Assembly: GCA_020633205.1 (NCBI GenBank) | Contig: JACKEB010000022.1 | Coordinates: 150,289-214,288 of the forward strand | DNA from: Polyangiaceae bacterium | Lineage (GTDB): Bacteria > Myxococcota_A > Polyangia > Polyangiales > Polyangiaceae | Reading direction: 5' to 3' | DNA: 64,000 nt | Part shown: positions 8,160-18,207 of the stretch, in pieces | Layout: the number at the start of each line of letters is the position of its first letter | How positions within the stretch are numbered: the stretch's first letter is position 1 | Position numbers and translations under genes: made by a program | The notes under the pieces: model-generated | Told to the model about the DNA's origin: nothing | Databases searched by the model: none | The model's input: only the letters and a program-made list of their open reading frames with translations

Positions 8160-9223
8160 CAGCGCCTTCGCCCGCGGTCACCACCCATGCCGTGCCCCGG
8201 CCCACCGCGCCGACGACCTGGCTTGTCTTCCTGACTCATCACGAGGACGTAGTCGAAGCGGCCTTCTTCCAGGAGCTTGGGGAGACCGGGCTCGTCGCCT
8301 TCGCGCCATGGACGAATGCTGATCACCTTGGCCTCCTGGTTACGGCGGCGAATGCGATCGGGGATGGCGCTGTTTTGACAGTGCCCAAGCCCCGCCAGGA
8401 TCAAGAGCTGACTCGCCGGCGCGCGCTTCACCAACCACTTGTTGGCGGTCTCCGCCATGGTCTCATCCCACGCGACCTGCGCCTCGTAGTACTTGCGCCG
8501 CGAGGAGACGGGGGGCGGGTGATGAGCCATGGCCTGCTCGAAGTACTCGCGGTGAGCGCGATCTCGCAGGTTCATGTCCCGGGGCAGGCGAGCGCGCTCC
8601 TCGGGGCTCAACCCTTTGAGGCCCACGCGCGCGATCTTGCGGCTCATCTCTTGTTCCAGGTTGAGTCCTAGAATTGCCACGCGGTTTTGTTTCGCGAGCC
8701 ACCACATCGGCGCGTAGTAGCCAAAGTCGTAGCCCCAAGTCTGGTTCCACTGGAGCTCGTCCAGGGTTTCTCGCGGCTTCGCTTCGCCGCTCGACCAGCG
8801 GTTCAACGCGGGCTGCTTGCGGCGGCTCACCATTTCGAGGCCCAGGGCGACGCCGCGGCCGTTCATTTGGCGGCGCTCGATCAGCTGGTTGAGCACCAGG
8901 TACTGGGCCCAGTGGTGGTGAACGTCGTCATGCTGCTCACCGACGCATAACACGTCTGCCGTGGTGATATCCGTGAGCAGCTCCTCGACGCTGAGCGCGC
9001 TGCCGTCTTTGACGCGCACTCCGTGGAACTCCTGGGGGGCAGGCAGCTCGATCGCTGTGAAGCGCGGCGAAACCGGCTTGTCCGAGTCCGCCGCCTCGTG
9101 ATCGATGGGCGCGACGTCGTCACCTGGCGCCTTGGCGGCGGGGCGACCACAGGCGCTGAGCGCCAGGGTGAACGCCACGACGAGCCACTGAGTGGCCGCA
9201 AATGCGCCCTTGAGCTTCTGCAT
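8159..9223 (-). CDS. ChaN-like (Tiki/TraB-superfamily) lipoprotein
   Basis: A 354-residue lipoprotein. The signal peptide ends in a lipobox LSAC, and an acidic linker follows. The ChaN (DUF399) domain shows the conserved DVLCVGEQHDDVHHH motif, GLEMVSRRKQ, an aromatic WGYDFGYYAPMWWLAK stretch, and late LLILAGLGHCQ. ChaN proteins bind haem and are associated with iron uptake; the fold is shared with Tiki/TraB proteases. Here the GLGH motif keeps the His. The C-terminal 15 residues are Gly/Arg-rich. The longer frame begins at a TTG overlapping the helicase stop; the ATG at 9223 gives a clean lipoprotein signal. Confidence 0.87.
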   Translation of the reverse strand: MQKLKGAFAATQWLVVAFTLALSACGRPAAKAPGDDVAPIDHEAADSDKPVSPRFTAIELPAPQEFHGVRVKDGSALSVEELLTDITTADVLCVGEQHDDVHHHWAQYLVLNQLIERRQMNGRGVALGLEMVSRRKQPALNRWSSGEAKPRETLDELQWNQTWGYDFGYYAPMWWLAKQNRVAILGLNLEQEMSRKIARVGLKGLSPEERARLPRDMNLRDRAHREYFEQAMAHHPPPVSSRRKYYEAQVAWDETMAETANKWLVKRAPASQLLILAGLGHCQNSAIPDRIRRRNQEAKVISIRPWREGDEPGLPKLLEEGRFDYVLVMSQEDKPGRRRGGPGHGMGGDRGRRR

Positions 9224-9237
9224 GCGGCGAGCTTCGT

Positions 9238-11691
9238 TCAATAGCCCCGGTCGCGCAACTCCTCAGGCAGGAGGCGACTCGGCTTCCCGGAAGCGACGAC
9301 CCACAGCTGGTGCGCCGCGCGAGTTGCCGCAATGTGCAGCAGGTGGCGGGCCTCATCGTCCTCGGGGTAGGAGCTCTCGTTGACGTCGAGCAGCACGACG
9401 TAGTCGAACTCGAGGCCCTTCACCTGGCGTACGTCGGTGACGTCCACGCCCGCACGGAACGGAAAGTCTTGAGCGGCGATGCGGCGCAGGAACGGCACTT
9501 CGCCCTTCTTCAAGCCGTCGTAGTAGATGTCCGCTTGCTCTGGGTAGCGGCCGATCACGCACACGGTGCAGTTCGGCTCCTCGGCCATCAGGGTACGCAG
9601 CGCCTCGCTCAGGAAGCCCACCGCGTCCCCAGCGTGAGCGAACCGGAACAGCTCCACCGGGGCGCCATGGCGCGTCGCCGCCGGTGGATCGTCCGATGCT
9701 AGCGGTCCGAGGACTGCGGTCGAGAACTCCATGATTTCCGCAGTGGAGCGATAGGAGAGCTTGAGCGGCTCGACGGCTACGTGATTCAGCCCGAGCCGGG
9801 AGAGCGTGCTGTCCCAGCCAGTGAAGCCGTTGTCCATATGCAAGCGCTGCGCGACGTCGCCCGCGAGCGTGACGCTCTGGGCGCGGCTGACGGTGCCAAT
9901 CACCACCGCAAGCTCCACCGGGCTGAGGTCCTGCGCTTCGTCGACGAGTACGTGCTCGTAGACCAACGCCTCCTTGCCCTTGCCGCGCATCAGCGGGCCC
10001 CGCATGCGTTGCACCAGTCGGAGCAACAACGTGTCGTCTTCGCGGTCGAGCTTCGCATGCTCTTCAACGTCTCCGCCGTCGATGGCGGTGAACGGCTCGT
10101 CGTCTTCACGCGGCTCTTCGACGCGCTTCTGGGGTCGCGGTCCGCGCTTTTCTCCAGCTCTGGACTCACGCTGGTCCGCCGCGCGCTGGGCGTCTTCCTG
10201 GTGACGCTCGAGCTCGTCCAAGGCGAGGTTGACGCGCTGGGAGCAGTAGGCGTGTGCGCGCTCAATTTCCGCGCGGCTCAAGTCGCCCGCGTCCTTGAAT
10301 GCCTCCAAGAGCTTCGGCAGATCGCTGAGGATCTCAGCCCAAGCGGTCGCGACGTCTCGCGCCTCGGCGCGGCAGCGATTGAGCATCGCTTCCGTGCGGG
10401 TACGCACCGCGGCGGGCAGCCTCGTGCGGGGCTCGGTGACCTTGTTCAGCGCGGCGTGAATCTTGTGGGAGAGGGGGCGAGGGTCCGTCGGGGTGCGACG
10501 GTAGGCTCCGAGCACGGCGTCACGACCGCTGTCCTGAGCGCCATCTAGCGCCGCTTCCAGCTGTTCGTGAATGCGCTGTTCCACGCGGTTCACGTAGTCG
10601 TCGATCGCGTCCAGCATGCAGGGGTGCTTCTTCAGGCGCGTCACGTTGGCTGGCGTGTCGTCCGTGTACGCCCTTGGCATCCCGTGGACGTGGGAGAGAC
10701 GCAGCTTGCTCGCCCATTCCTCGTAGGTCCGCACAGCGACGCCCGAGACGCCCAGCGCAGGTAGGACGCGAGCGACGTAGCGCGCCAGAGCGTCGTTGAA
10801 CACGACGATCAACATTTTATCCGGACGGAAACGTCGGTTGTCCTGGAACGATAGATACGCCAGCCGGTGCAGGCCGATGGTGGTCTTACCGGAGCCAGCG
10901 CCGCCTTGGATCACCACCAGGCCCGAGTCGGGGCGGGTGATGAGATCGAACTGGCGGGGGTCGATCAGCGCGGTGATCTCCTTGAGGTGCTTGTCCTCAC
11001 GCCCGTCGGCGCCTTGCACACCCAACTTGCCCGGGCGGTGGTGGTCCTCTGCGCGCAACGCAGAGCCTTGTCCGCCGTGCAGGCGGGTGGACGAACCGGC
11101 GCGCTGCCACTCATCTTCGCGCGCGCGCACGAAGGTGCCCTGGGGAGAGACGATGCGGCGAAGCACACCTTCGCTGATGGCAAGGCTCCGGCGCGTGAGG
11201 ACGTCGCCTTCCACTTCTCGGTCGCCGAATACCTCGACGTAGTCTTCGCCTTCTTCGTAGCGGTAGAATAGGCGGCTTACTGGAGCATCACGCCAGTCGA
11301 CGATGCGCACACCGCTCTTGGTGTCGAGGTACGTCGAGCGCCCAATCAACACCTCCCGGGTGCGCTCCCCCTCGTTGAGCACCATGCGGCCGAAGTACGG
11401 CGACGTCGGGTCCACCCAGCCTTCGGTGCTGACGCGGTGACGCGAGGCGAGGGTGGCGATGCGCTCCATCTGCTCGACCAACGGAGGCACGTCCTCGAGC
11501 CGGGCGTTGGCGATTTGGTCGCGCAAGCTGATCAGCTGAGAGTCGTAGTCGATCTCCTGGGCCACCGGCTTGGCTTGGGTCTTCTGCCGGAGGTGGTCGA
11601 CTACGCGCTCCAAGCAATCGCGTTCCTCCGCGACGATGGTGTGTAGTTCTTGGTCCTCGGTGGGCATTCTTTTCGCGGAGTCGCTAGTCAT
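9238..11691 (-). CDS. HelD-like superfamily 1 helicase/RNA polymerase recycling factor
   Basis: An 817-residue SF1 ATPase. The N terminus is a charged helical segment, followed by the HelD signatures PTSPYFGRMVLNEGE, LIGRSTYLD and VDWRDAPVSRLFYRY. Walker A is VIQGGAGSGKT, Walker B is HVLVDEAQDLSP, later motifs include AGDVAQRLH, LKLSYRST and TDVRQVKGLEFDYVVLLDV, and the end has HIAATRAAHQLWVV. HelD proteins of Firmicutes and Actinobacteria remodel stalled RNA polymerase rather than unwind DNA. A central Arg/Glu-rich insertion (roughly residues 500-560) is unusual. The start is uncertain: ATGs at 11700, 11691 and 11667 are possible and none has a strong Shine-Dalgarno. It heads the operon with the ChaN-like, NupC and glycerate kinase genes. 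Confidence 0.88.
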   Translation of the reverse strand: MTSDSAKRMPTEDQELHTIVAEERDCLERVVDHLRQKTQAKPVAQEIDYDSQLISLRDQIANARLEDVPPLVEQMERIATLASRHRVSTEGWVDPTSPYFGRMVLNEGERTREVLIGRSTYLDTKSGVRIVDWRDAPVSRLFYRYEEGEDYVEVFGDREVEGDVLTRRSLAISEGVLRRIVSPQGTFVRAREDEWQRAGSSTRLHGGQGSALRAEDHHRPGKLGVQGADGREDKHLKEITALIDPRQFDLITRPDSGLVVIQGGAGSGKTTIGLHRLAYLSFQDNRRFRPDKMLIVVFNDALARYVARVLPALGVSGVAVRTYEEWASKLRLSHVHGMPRAYTDDTPANVTRLKKHPCMLDAIDDYVNRVEQRIHEQLEAALDGAQDSGRDAVLGAYRRTPTDPRPLSHKIHAALNKVTEPRTRLPAAVRTRTEAMLNRCRAEARDVATAWAEILSDLPKLLEAFKDAGDLSRAEIERAHAYCSQRVNLALDELERHQEDAQRAADQRESRAGEKRGPRPQKRVEEPREDDEPFTAIDGGDVEEHAKLDREDDTLLLRLVQRMRGPLMRGKGKEALVYEHVLVDEAQDLSPVELAVVIGTVSRAQSVTLAGDVAQRLHMDNGFTGWDSTLSRLGLNHVAVEPLKLSYRSTAEIMEFSTAVLGPLASDDPPAATRHGAPVELFRFAHAGDAVGFLSEALRTLMAEEPNCTVCVIGRYPEQADIYYDGLKKGEVPFLRRIAAQDFPFRAGVDVTDVRQVKGLEFDYVVLLDVNESSYPEDDEARHLLHIAATRAAHQLWVVASGKPSRLLPEELRDRGY

Positions 11692-11897
11692 CTGGGGCAT
11701 TGGCTCGCTGGCTCTTGGGGGGCGACTTGGGGTCGCGGGTACCAAAATCAAGCAATCGCCCCACCTAGCATCTTTTGCTGGGCGTCGCACCGTGCGGGGG
11801 GGGCTTTTTTCGACCCGCCAACTCCGTGAAAAGTCAGCGGATTTCGCGCACTCGCCAGCGCTGGATCGGGAACTAGCCAGTGGGCGGTTTCTCGGGC

Positions 11898-13442
11898 TCA
11901 GTCCTCGTCGGAGCGCTCGGCGCGGAGGACTTCGACGTCCAGGTCTAGCGCTTTGCCGAGGGGCTCGCTGCGGCGTTGCCCGCCCCAGATCGCGAGCTCG
12001 AGGTCGTCCTCACCGCTCACCCGCAGTCGCAGCACGCCATCGTGGGCCTCACAGCGGACGTTGTTGACGGACTGGCTGTTCGAGCGATCGAGACCGACGC
12101 TGATGCGCAAGATCGCGCTCAGCACCTTCAACGCGCGCCTGGTTGGCTTGTCCAGGGCTTTGACTCGGGGATGCTTCTTGGATGGCTCGCTCTTGCGATG
12201 AAAGAGCACCACCAGGCTGATCAGCTCGACCTCTTCGTCGTTGAACCCGCGGATCCCCGAGTTCGAGATGATGTAGTCTGAGTGGGCTTGGTAGTTCCGA
12301 AAGCCGATATATTGCCCTACGGAAAAGAGGAAGGCAGAGTACTCCAAGATCTCCCGCTCACGGGAGCCCAGCTCGTGAAAGAGTACCGTCTGATCGAAGA
12401 TCTGCAGCGCGAGCTTCGATACGTGGCGCTCCCGGGGCCCACCCATGCCGTACTTGCGGGCGAGCTGTAGAGTCGCTCGAGGCCGCACGTCAGGGATCGA
12501 GAGCAGTGCGCTACCATCCGTCTTGCGCCCTAAAAACTCCAGGATCACGCCCTCGCGCAGGGAGGCCTCGCAGAGAGTGATGCTGTCGGCGTTGGCCAGC
12601 TCGAGTAGCTCGCACAGCAGAACCGAGCCTAGATGGATGGTATCGCTGCGCTCCCGATCGACGCCCTTCAGGTCGCTGCGCTCGGCTTGGGGAGCGGCGA
12701 CCAGGCGTTCCGAGAGGCGACGCAGGTCCTTCAGGTCGGCGACCTCCGCGTTCACGGAGCGCCAGGCCTGCTTGCCTGCCAGGCGATGGGCGGCGTCGCC
12801 CAAGGCGCGAATCGTGCCCGACGTCCCCACCACGCGGCTGAACCCCAGCGCCTTGGCGTGTTTGATGGCTGGACCGGCGACGCGCTTCACGTGGTCTTCG
12901 AGCTGCTTGCGGCGTCCCTTGCCAAGGGGTTGTTCACCGAAGAGATCCCGAAGTCGCTGAACGCCGAGCTTCACGCTCTCGCTCAGGAGCAGGTGCCGCG
13001 TGTCGCCGACGATCAACTCGACGCTGCCACCACCGATGTCGATCTCGAGGATCTTGTCGTTGCCGAACTCCAGCGCATGGCGCACCGCCAGATAGATCAG
13101 CCGCGCCTCTTCGCGTCCGGAGATCACCCGGGGCTCGATGCCTGTCTCGACCCCAACGCGGGAGAGGAACTCGCCGCCATTTTCCGTATCGCGGATCGCC
13201 TCCGTTGCTACCGCGAGGATCTCGTCGGCGCCGAGGCGGTCCGCCAGCTTGCGGTAGCGGCCCAGCACCTCCAGACCGGCGTCGAATGCTCGAGGGGTGA
13301 GGCGATGGTCGCGAAAAGCGCCGGCCCCGAGCTTGACCATGTCCTTTTCGCGGTCGATCACCTCGAAGCTCTCGCGGCCGGTGGTCTCGGCCACCACCAT
13401 GTGAATCGAGTTGGAACCGATGTCGATTGCCGCGAGTTTCAT
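11898..13442 (-). CDS. Ppx/GppA-family phosphatase
   Basis: A 514-residue protein of the exopolyphosphatase/guanosine pentaphosphatase family. The ASKHA-type ATPase core starts with LAAIDIGSNSIHMVVAE; the second phosphate loop is ILEIDIGGGSVELIVGD, and VVGTSGTIRALGDAAHRL follows. The C-terminal half carries an HD-like helical domain (YSAFLFSVGQYIGFRNYQAH, then LISLVVLFHRKSEPSKKHPR). Such enzymes degrade polyphosphate or pppGpp in starvation responses. The start ATG overlaps the TGA of the upstream esterase gene (ATGA), so the two are translationally coupled. Confidence 0.93.
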   Translation of the reverse strand: MKLAAIDIGSNSIHMVVAETTGRESFEVIDREKDMVKLGAGAFRDHRLTPRAFDAGLEVLGRYRKLADRLGADEILAVATEAIRDTENGGEFLSRVGVETGIEPRVISGREEARLIYLAVRHALEFGNDKILEIDIGGGSVELIVGDTRHLLLSESVKLGVQRLRDLFGEQPLGKGRRKQLEDHVKRVAGPAIKHAKALGFSRVVGTSGTIRALGDAAHRLAGKQAWRSVNAEVADLKDLRRLSERLVAAPQAERSDLKGVDRERSDTIHLGSVLLCELLELANADSITLCEASLREGVILEFLGRKTDGSALLSIPDVRPRATLQLARKYGMGGPRERHVSKLALQIFDQTVLFHELGSREREILEYSAFLFSVGQYIGFRNYQAHSDYIISNSGIRGFNDEEVELISLVVLFHRKSEPSKKHPRVKALDKPTRRALKVLSAILRISVGLDRSNSQSVNNVRCEAHDGVLRLRVSGEDDLELAIWGGQRRSEPLGKALDLDVEVLRAERSDED

Positions 13443-14182
13443 CCCTCACCCCCATCCGATCCGTCGCCCGAGAAGACTGCGTCCAGGAACTGGCCAGCGG
13501 CGCCGAGCAGCGACTGGGGTAGCTCGTGCTGGCCGTTGAATGGGAGCCACTCGAGGGGCAGTGACGCGGCCTCGAAGAGCGCCTTCAAACGCTCCGCGTG
13601 CTCAAAGGACAGCAGCGGGTCGTGGCGACCATGGCTCTGCAGGACGCGCATGGGCGGTCGCTCGCTACCTCGCTTGGCGAAGCCAGCTCGCCAACGGGGC
13701 TCCGCCAGCAAGGTTCCGCTCATCACCCACAGCCCGCGCAGCGCGATATTATTCCGTGCGGCAACATCGCACGCGAGCATCGACCCTTGGCTGAAGCCGC
13801 CCAGCACCAGGGGTAGCCCCTGCATCCCGAGCGCTTCTTGCATCTCGTTCAGGCAGCGCTCGAGCTGCGTGCTCACGGCGGCGAGCTCTGGGGGTTCTTC
13901 CTGGGTGCGGTCGCGATGCTCGCCGCGGGCCATCGCGCGTTCTAGAGCTACGACGTCGATCGGCCACCAGGCTCGCGCGTCGAATAGTGGATCGAGCACG
14001 AGTGGGGCTTCGGGGAACGCGTAGCGGACTCCTGGGGGCGTCGGGATCTGCCGCCCGAGAGGCACCAGATCGGACCCGCTCGCTCCGAAGCCATGCATCA
14101 ACACCACGAGCCCGCGAGGAGTTTCCCCGGGGCGCAACGCGCTCAGTCGGACGCCAAGTCCACCGAAGCTAGTCAGCTCCAT
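13439..14182 (-). CDS. Alpha/beta hydrolase (phospholipase/carboxylesterase type)
   Basis: A 247-residue serine hydrolase of the Abhydrolase_2 type. The oxyanion-hole region is VVLMHGFGASGSDL, the nucleophile elbow is LVLGGFSQGSMLA (catalytic Ser in GFSQG), the acid is in LQSHGRHDPLLSF, and the catalytic His is in LPFNGQHELPQS. The open frame extends 91 codons upstream without homology; the ATG at 14182 gives the normal family length. Its stop overlaps the Ppx/GppA start by four bases. Substrate is unknown, likely small esters or lysophospholipids. Confidence 0.9.
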   Translation of the reverse strand: MELTSFGGLGVRLSALRPGETPRGLVVLMHGFGASGSDLVPLGRQIPTPPGVRYAFPEAPLVLDPLFDARAWWPIDVVALERAMARGEHRDRTQEEPPELAAVSTQLERCLNEMQEALGMQGLPLVLGGFSQGSMLACDVAARNNIALRGLWVMSGTLLAEPRWRAGFAKRGSERPPMRVLQSHGRHDPLLSFEHAERLKALFEAASLPLEWLPFNGQHELPQSLLGAAGQFLDAVFSGDGSDGGEG

Positions 14183-14366
14183 GGCTGCAAGGCATACCCG
14201 AAATCCGGGACGCGCGCTGAGGCAAGGCGGCGCCTCCGGGCAGTTCGCGACTTGGAATGTCGACAACTGCCCTCGAATGGCCCTATGACTAGAGGGAGAT
14301 CGATCCGATGAGCAGCTCCCGCCGTGAGCCAGGGTGCAGCGTTCCGCAACGTAAAGGTTGCGGGCG

Positions 14367-15317
14367 ATGACCGCGTGGCTGAAGGACCGCCACGGTGTCC
14401 GCATCCAGCTGTCCGCGGCTGGGGTGATGTTGGGGCGCGATTCGACCTGCAGCATCGTGCTGTCGTCTCCCTTCGCGAGTCGTCGCCACGCGCTGGTGAC
14501 CCACGGAAAGCAGGGGACGCAGATCTTCTGCCTTGGGCGCCACGGAGTTCAGGTCAACGAGCGGCCGGTCCAGATCGAAGCCTGGCTCCAGGATGGCGAC
14601 GTACTCGAGCTGCCTGGCGCGCGCTTCTCCGTCGAGATCGAGCCAGCGAGCAGCTCCCCGGGGCCCTGGTTGCTCGAGACCGATTCCCAGCGCTACCGGG
14701 TGCTGGGACCGATCTTCAGCATCGGTGGTGGCGCGAAGGATCAGCTCAACGTCTCCGGCTGGCCCCCTGGAGCCCTGGTGCTGACCACCGTCGATCGCGG
14801 CTTGGTGGGGCAAGCCACGGCGGCCATCGAGATCAACGGTCGCAGCGTCGTCGAAGATGAACTCATCTCGATGGATGACCGCGATGAGATTTCCTACGGC
14901 GGAACACGCTTGCGCTTGCTGAGGGACGGCAAGGGGATCGCCAGCACGTCGGGCGACGCGGATCACTTTCCAGTCAGCGTCGACCTCGAGTTTCTGCCGA
15001 ACGGTGGGCTCCTGCGGATCTGCCTCGACGATGAGTACCGCGTGTTCCTCGCGGATAGGCGCTGTGACCTGATCGCGTCGCTGTTGCGGCCCCCAGCGCC
15101 AGCAAAGCCTGGCGATTGGGTCAGCGACGCCCAGCTGATCCCGATGATTTGGCACGGTGACGGCGCGACTCGGGTGCAGCTGAACACCTTGATCCACCGC
15201 ACTCGCCAGACGCTGACTCAGGCTGGGGTCGATGGTTCACGCCTGGTTGAGCGGGCGCGCGGCGGGCGCGGAACGCGCTTCTTGATCGGGCCCGCGACGC
15301 TGGTGAGTGTGGTCTAG
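14367..15317 (+). CDS. Double-FHA protein with C-terminal winged-helix domain
   Basis: A 316-residue cytoplasmic protein. Residues about 1-90 form an FHA domain (VMLGRDSTCSIVLSS, FASRRHALVTH, VNERPV), which binds phosphothreonine peptides. A second, degenerate FHA-like segment spans about 95-190. The C terminus (from about 235: GDWVSDAQLIPMIW, LNTLIHRTRQTLTQAG, ERARGGRGTRFLIG) resembles an OmpR-type DNA-binding winged helix. This combination suggests a transcription factor steered by Ser/Thr phosphorylation. The membrane kinase gene starts 167 bases downstream on the same strand. The frame also opens at a TTG at 14358; the ATG at 14367 has AAAGG upstream. Confidence 0.75.
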   Translation: MTAWLKDRHGVRIQLSAAGVMLGRDSTCSIVLSSPFASRRHALVTHGKQGTQIFCLGRHGVQVNERPVQIEAWLQDGDVLELPGARFSVEIEPASSSPGPWLLETDSQRYRVLGPIFSIGGGAKDQLNVSGWPPGALVLTTVDRGLVGQATAAIEINGRSVVEDELISMDDRDEISYGGTRLRLLRDGKGIASTSGDADHFPVSVDLEFLPNGGLLRICLDDEYRVFLADRRCDLIASLLRPPAPAKPGDWVSDAQLIPMIWHGDGATRVQLNTLIHRTRQTLTQAGVDGSRLVERARGGRGTRFLIGPATLVSVV

Positions 15318-15483
15318 GCGTTGATCCCCGAGGCAGAGTCGGCTCGGTCAAATGACGGAGGCGCCGACCCATGTCGGCTGGCTGATATCGGGCTGATATC
15401 GGTGGGGGTGTGTTGCTGCCTTAGCCTCAGGTTCGGGCATTGGCCCCAGGGGCGCGAGCAAGCGCGCGCTCGAACGGACCGCC

Positions 15484-17013
<1,530 letters not shown>

Positions 17014-17043
17014 TATGATTACCGTGCAGAAATGGAGTCAGGC

Positions 17044-18075
17044 ATGAGAAGTCAGTTGTTCGCCCTCTCTTTGGCCACGTTGTCAGCCGCTGGGTTGTGG
17101 GGTGGAACCGCGAAGGCGGTGGACCCGGTGGCTGAGTCGATGTTTCAGCAGGCGCTGACCATGATGCAGGACGGCGACTTCGAGAAGGCATGTCAGACCC
17201 TGGAGGCCAGCCAAAAGCTCGAGAAAAAGAGCGGAACGTTGATCGTCTTGGCCAACTGCTACGAGCACCTCGGGCGCACCGCGACGGCCTGGGCGCAGTA
17301 CAAGGAGGCGGCCGCGATGGCTCGCTCCGAGGGCAGAGACAAGCACGCCGCGAAGGCGACGGAGCTGGCGCGCAAGCTCGAGTCCCAGCTCACCAAGCTC
17401 CGCATCGACGCTCAGCAGCTGCAAGGTGGAGTCGACCTGAAGGTGACCTTGGATGGGAAAGTGGTCGTCGCCGGGTCCCTCGGTGTGGCCTTTGCTGTCG
17501 ACCCAGGTCATCACGTGATCGAAGCTTCCGCGCCGGGGCGCCGCACTTGGGTCCACGAGTTCGAGATCGTCGGCGCTTCACCGCCCACGGTGATCGCCGT
17601 GCCCTTGCTCGAAGAAGTGCCAGAGGAACCGGCGAACACTGCGCCAGCCCCGGTAGCGAGCAAGCCAGAGCCGGAGCCCGTTGTGCCCGTGGTGTCGAGT
17701 GACGTCGCCGGCGACGCGGGGCCGCAGGCCGGGGGACCGCCCACCTGGGCGTGGGTCGCGGGAGGGACGGGCGTCGTGCTGCTGGGGGCGGCGACGTTCT
17801 TCTTCCTCGACGCCAGCAGCGCGGGCTCGGACCTGGACGCGCAGTGTGGTTCCTCGAGGAATAAATGCCCGACGGGGTATGACGCCGACGCGGACTTCTC
17901 GCGAGAGAAGCGCGGTTATGCCCTCGGCTGGGGGCTCGGTGTCGCCGGCCTCGTCGGCGCAGGCGTGTTCGTGGTTGGGCTCACCTGGAGCTCTGACGAC
18001 GGGCAGGCCACGCTGCAGCCGAGTGTCGCCGCCGACCAGCGGTCGGGCTTCCTGGGAGTGAACGGAACCTTCTAA
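17044..18075 (+). CDS. TPR/PEGA-like membrane protein paired with the kinase
   Basis: A 343-residue exported protein. A signal peptide (to about residue 25) precedes TPR-like helices (MFQQALTMMQDGDFEKACQT, LIVLANCYEHLGRTATAWAQ). A PEGA-like beta segment follows (VDLKVTLDGKVVVAGSLG), then a Pro/Glu-rich linker and two membrane helices near the C terminus (WVAGGTGVVLLGAATFFFL, ALGWGLGVAGLVGAGVFVVG). The start ATG at 17044 has GGAG upstream. The gene lies 30 bases after the kinase gene. Proteins of this layout are frequent beside myxobacterial kinases; function is unknown. Confidence 0.8.
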   Translation: MRSQLFALSLATLSAAGLWGGTAKAVDPVAESMFQQALTMMQDGDFEKACQTLEASQKLEKKSGTLIVLANCYEHLGRTATAWAQYKEAAAMARSEGRDKHAAKATELARKLESQLTKLRIDAQQLQGGVDLKVTLDGKVVVAGSLGVAFAVDPGHHVIEASAPGRRTWVHEFEIVGASPPTVIAVPLLEEVPEEPANTAPAPVASKPEPEPVVPVVSSDVAGDAGPQAGGPPTWAWVAGGTGVVLLGAATFFFLDASSAGSDLDAQCGSSRNKCPTGYDADADFSREKRGYALGWGLGVAGLVGAGVFVVGLTWSSDDGQATLQPSVAADQRSGFLGVNGTF

Positions 18076-18207
18076 CCACTGGTTATTGGCCGGGGCGCGC
18101 GCGGCTCCTGGGACGCGCGAGGGGTGAGCGTGGACTCGCCAGGCGGAGCTCCATCCGGCGCCCGAGGTGCTTCTTCAGATTATTGCCGCAAGGAAAGGAA
18201 GAATGAA

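Noticed and set aside
12633..14024. Plus-strand open frame of 463 codons
   Set aside because: It is antisense to the Ppx/GppA and esterase genes, which have clear motifs and coupled starts.
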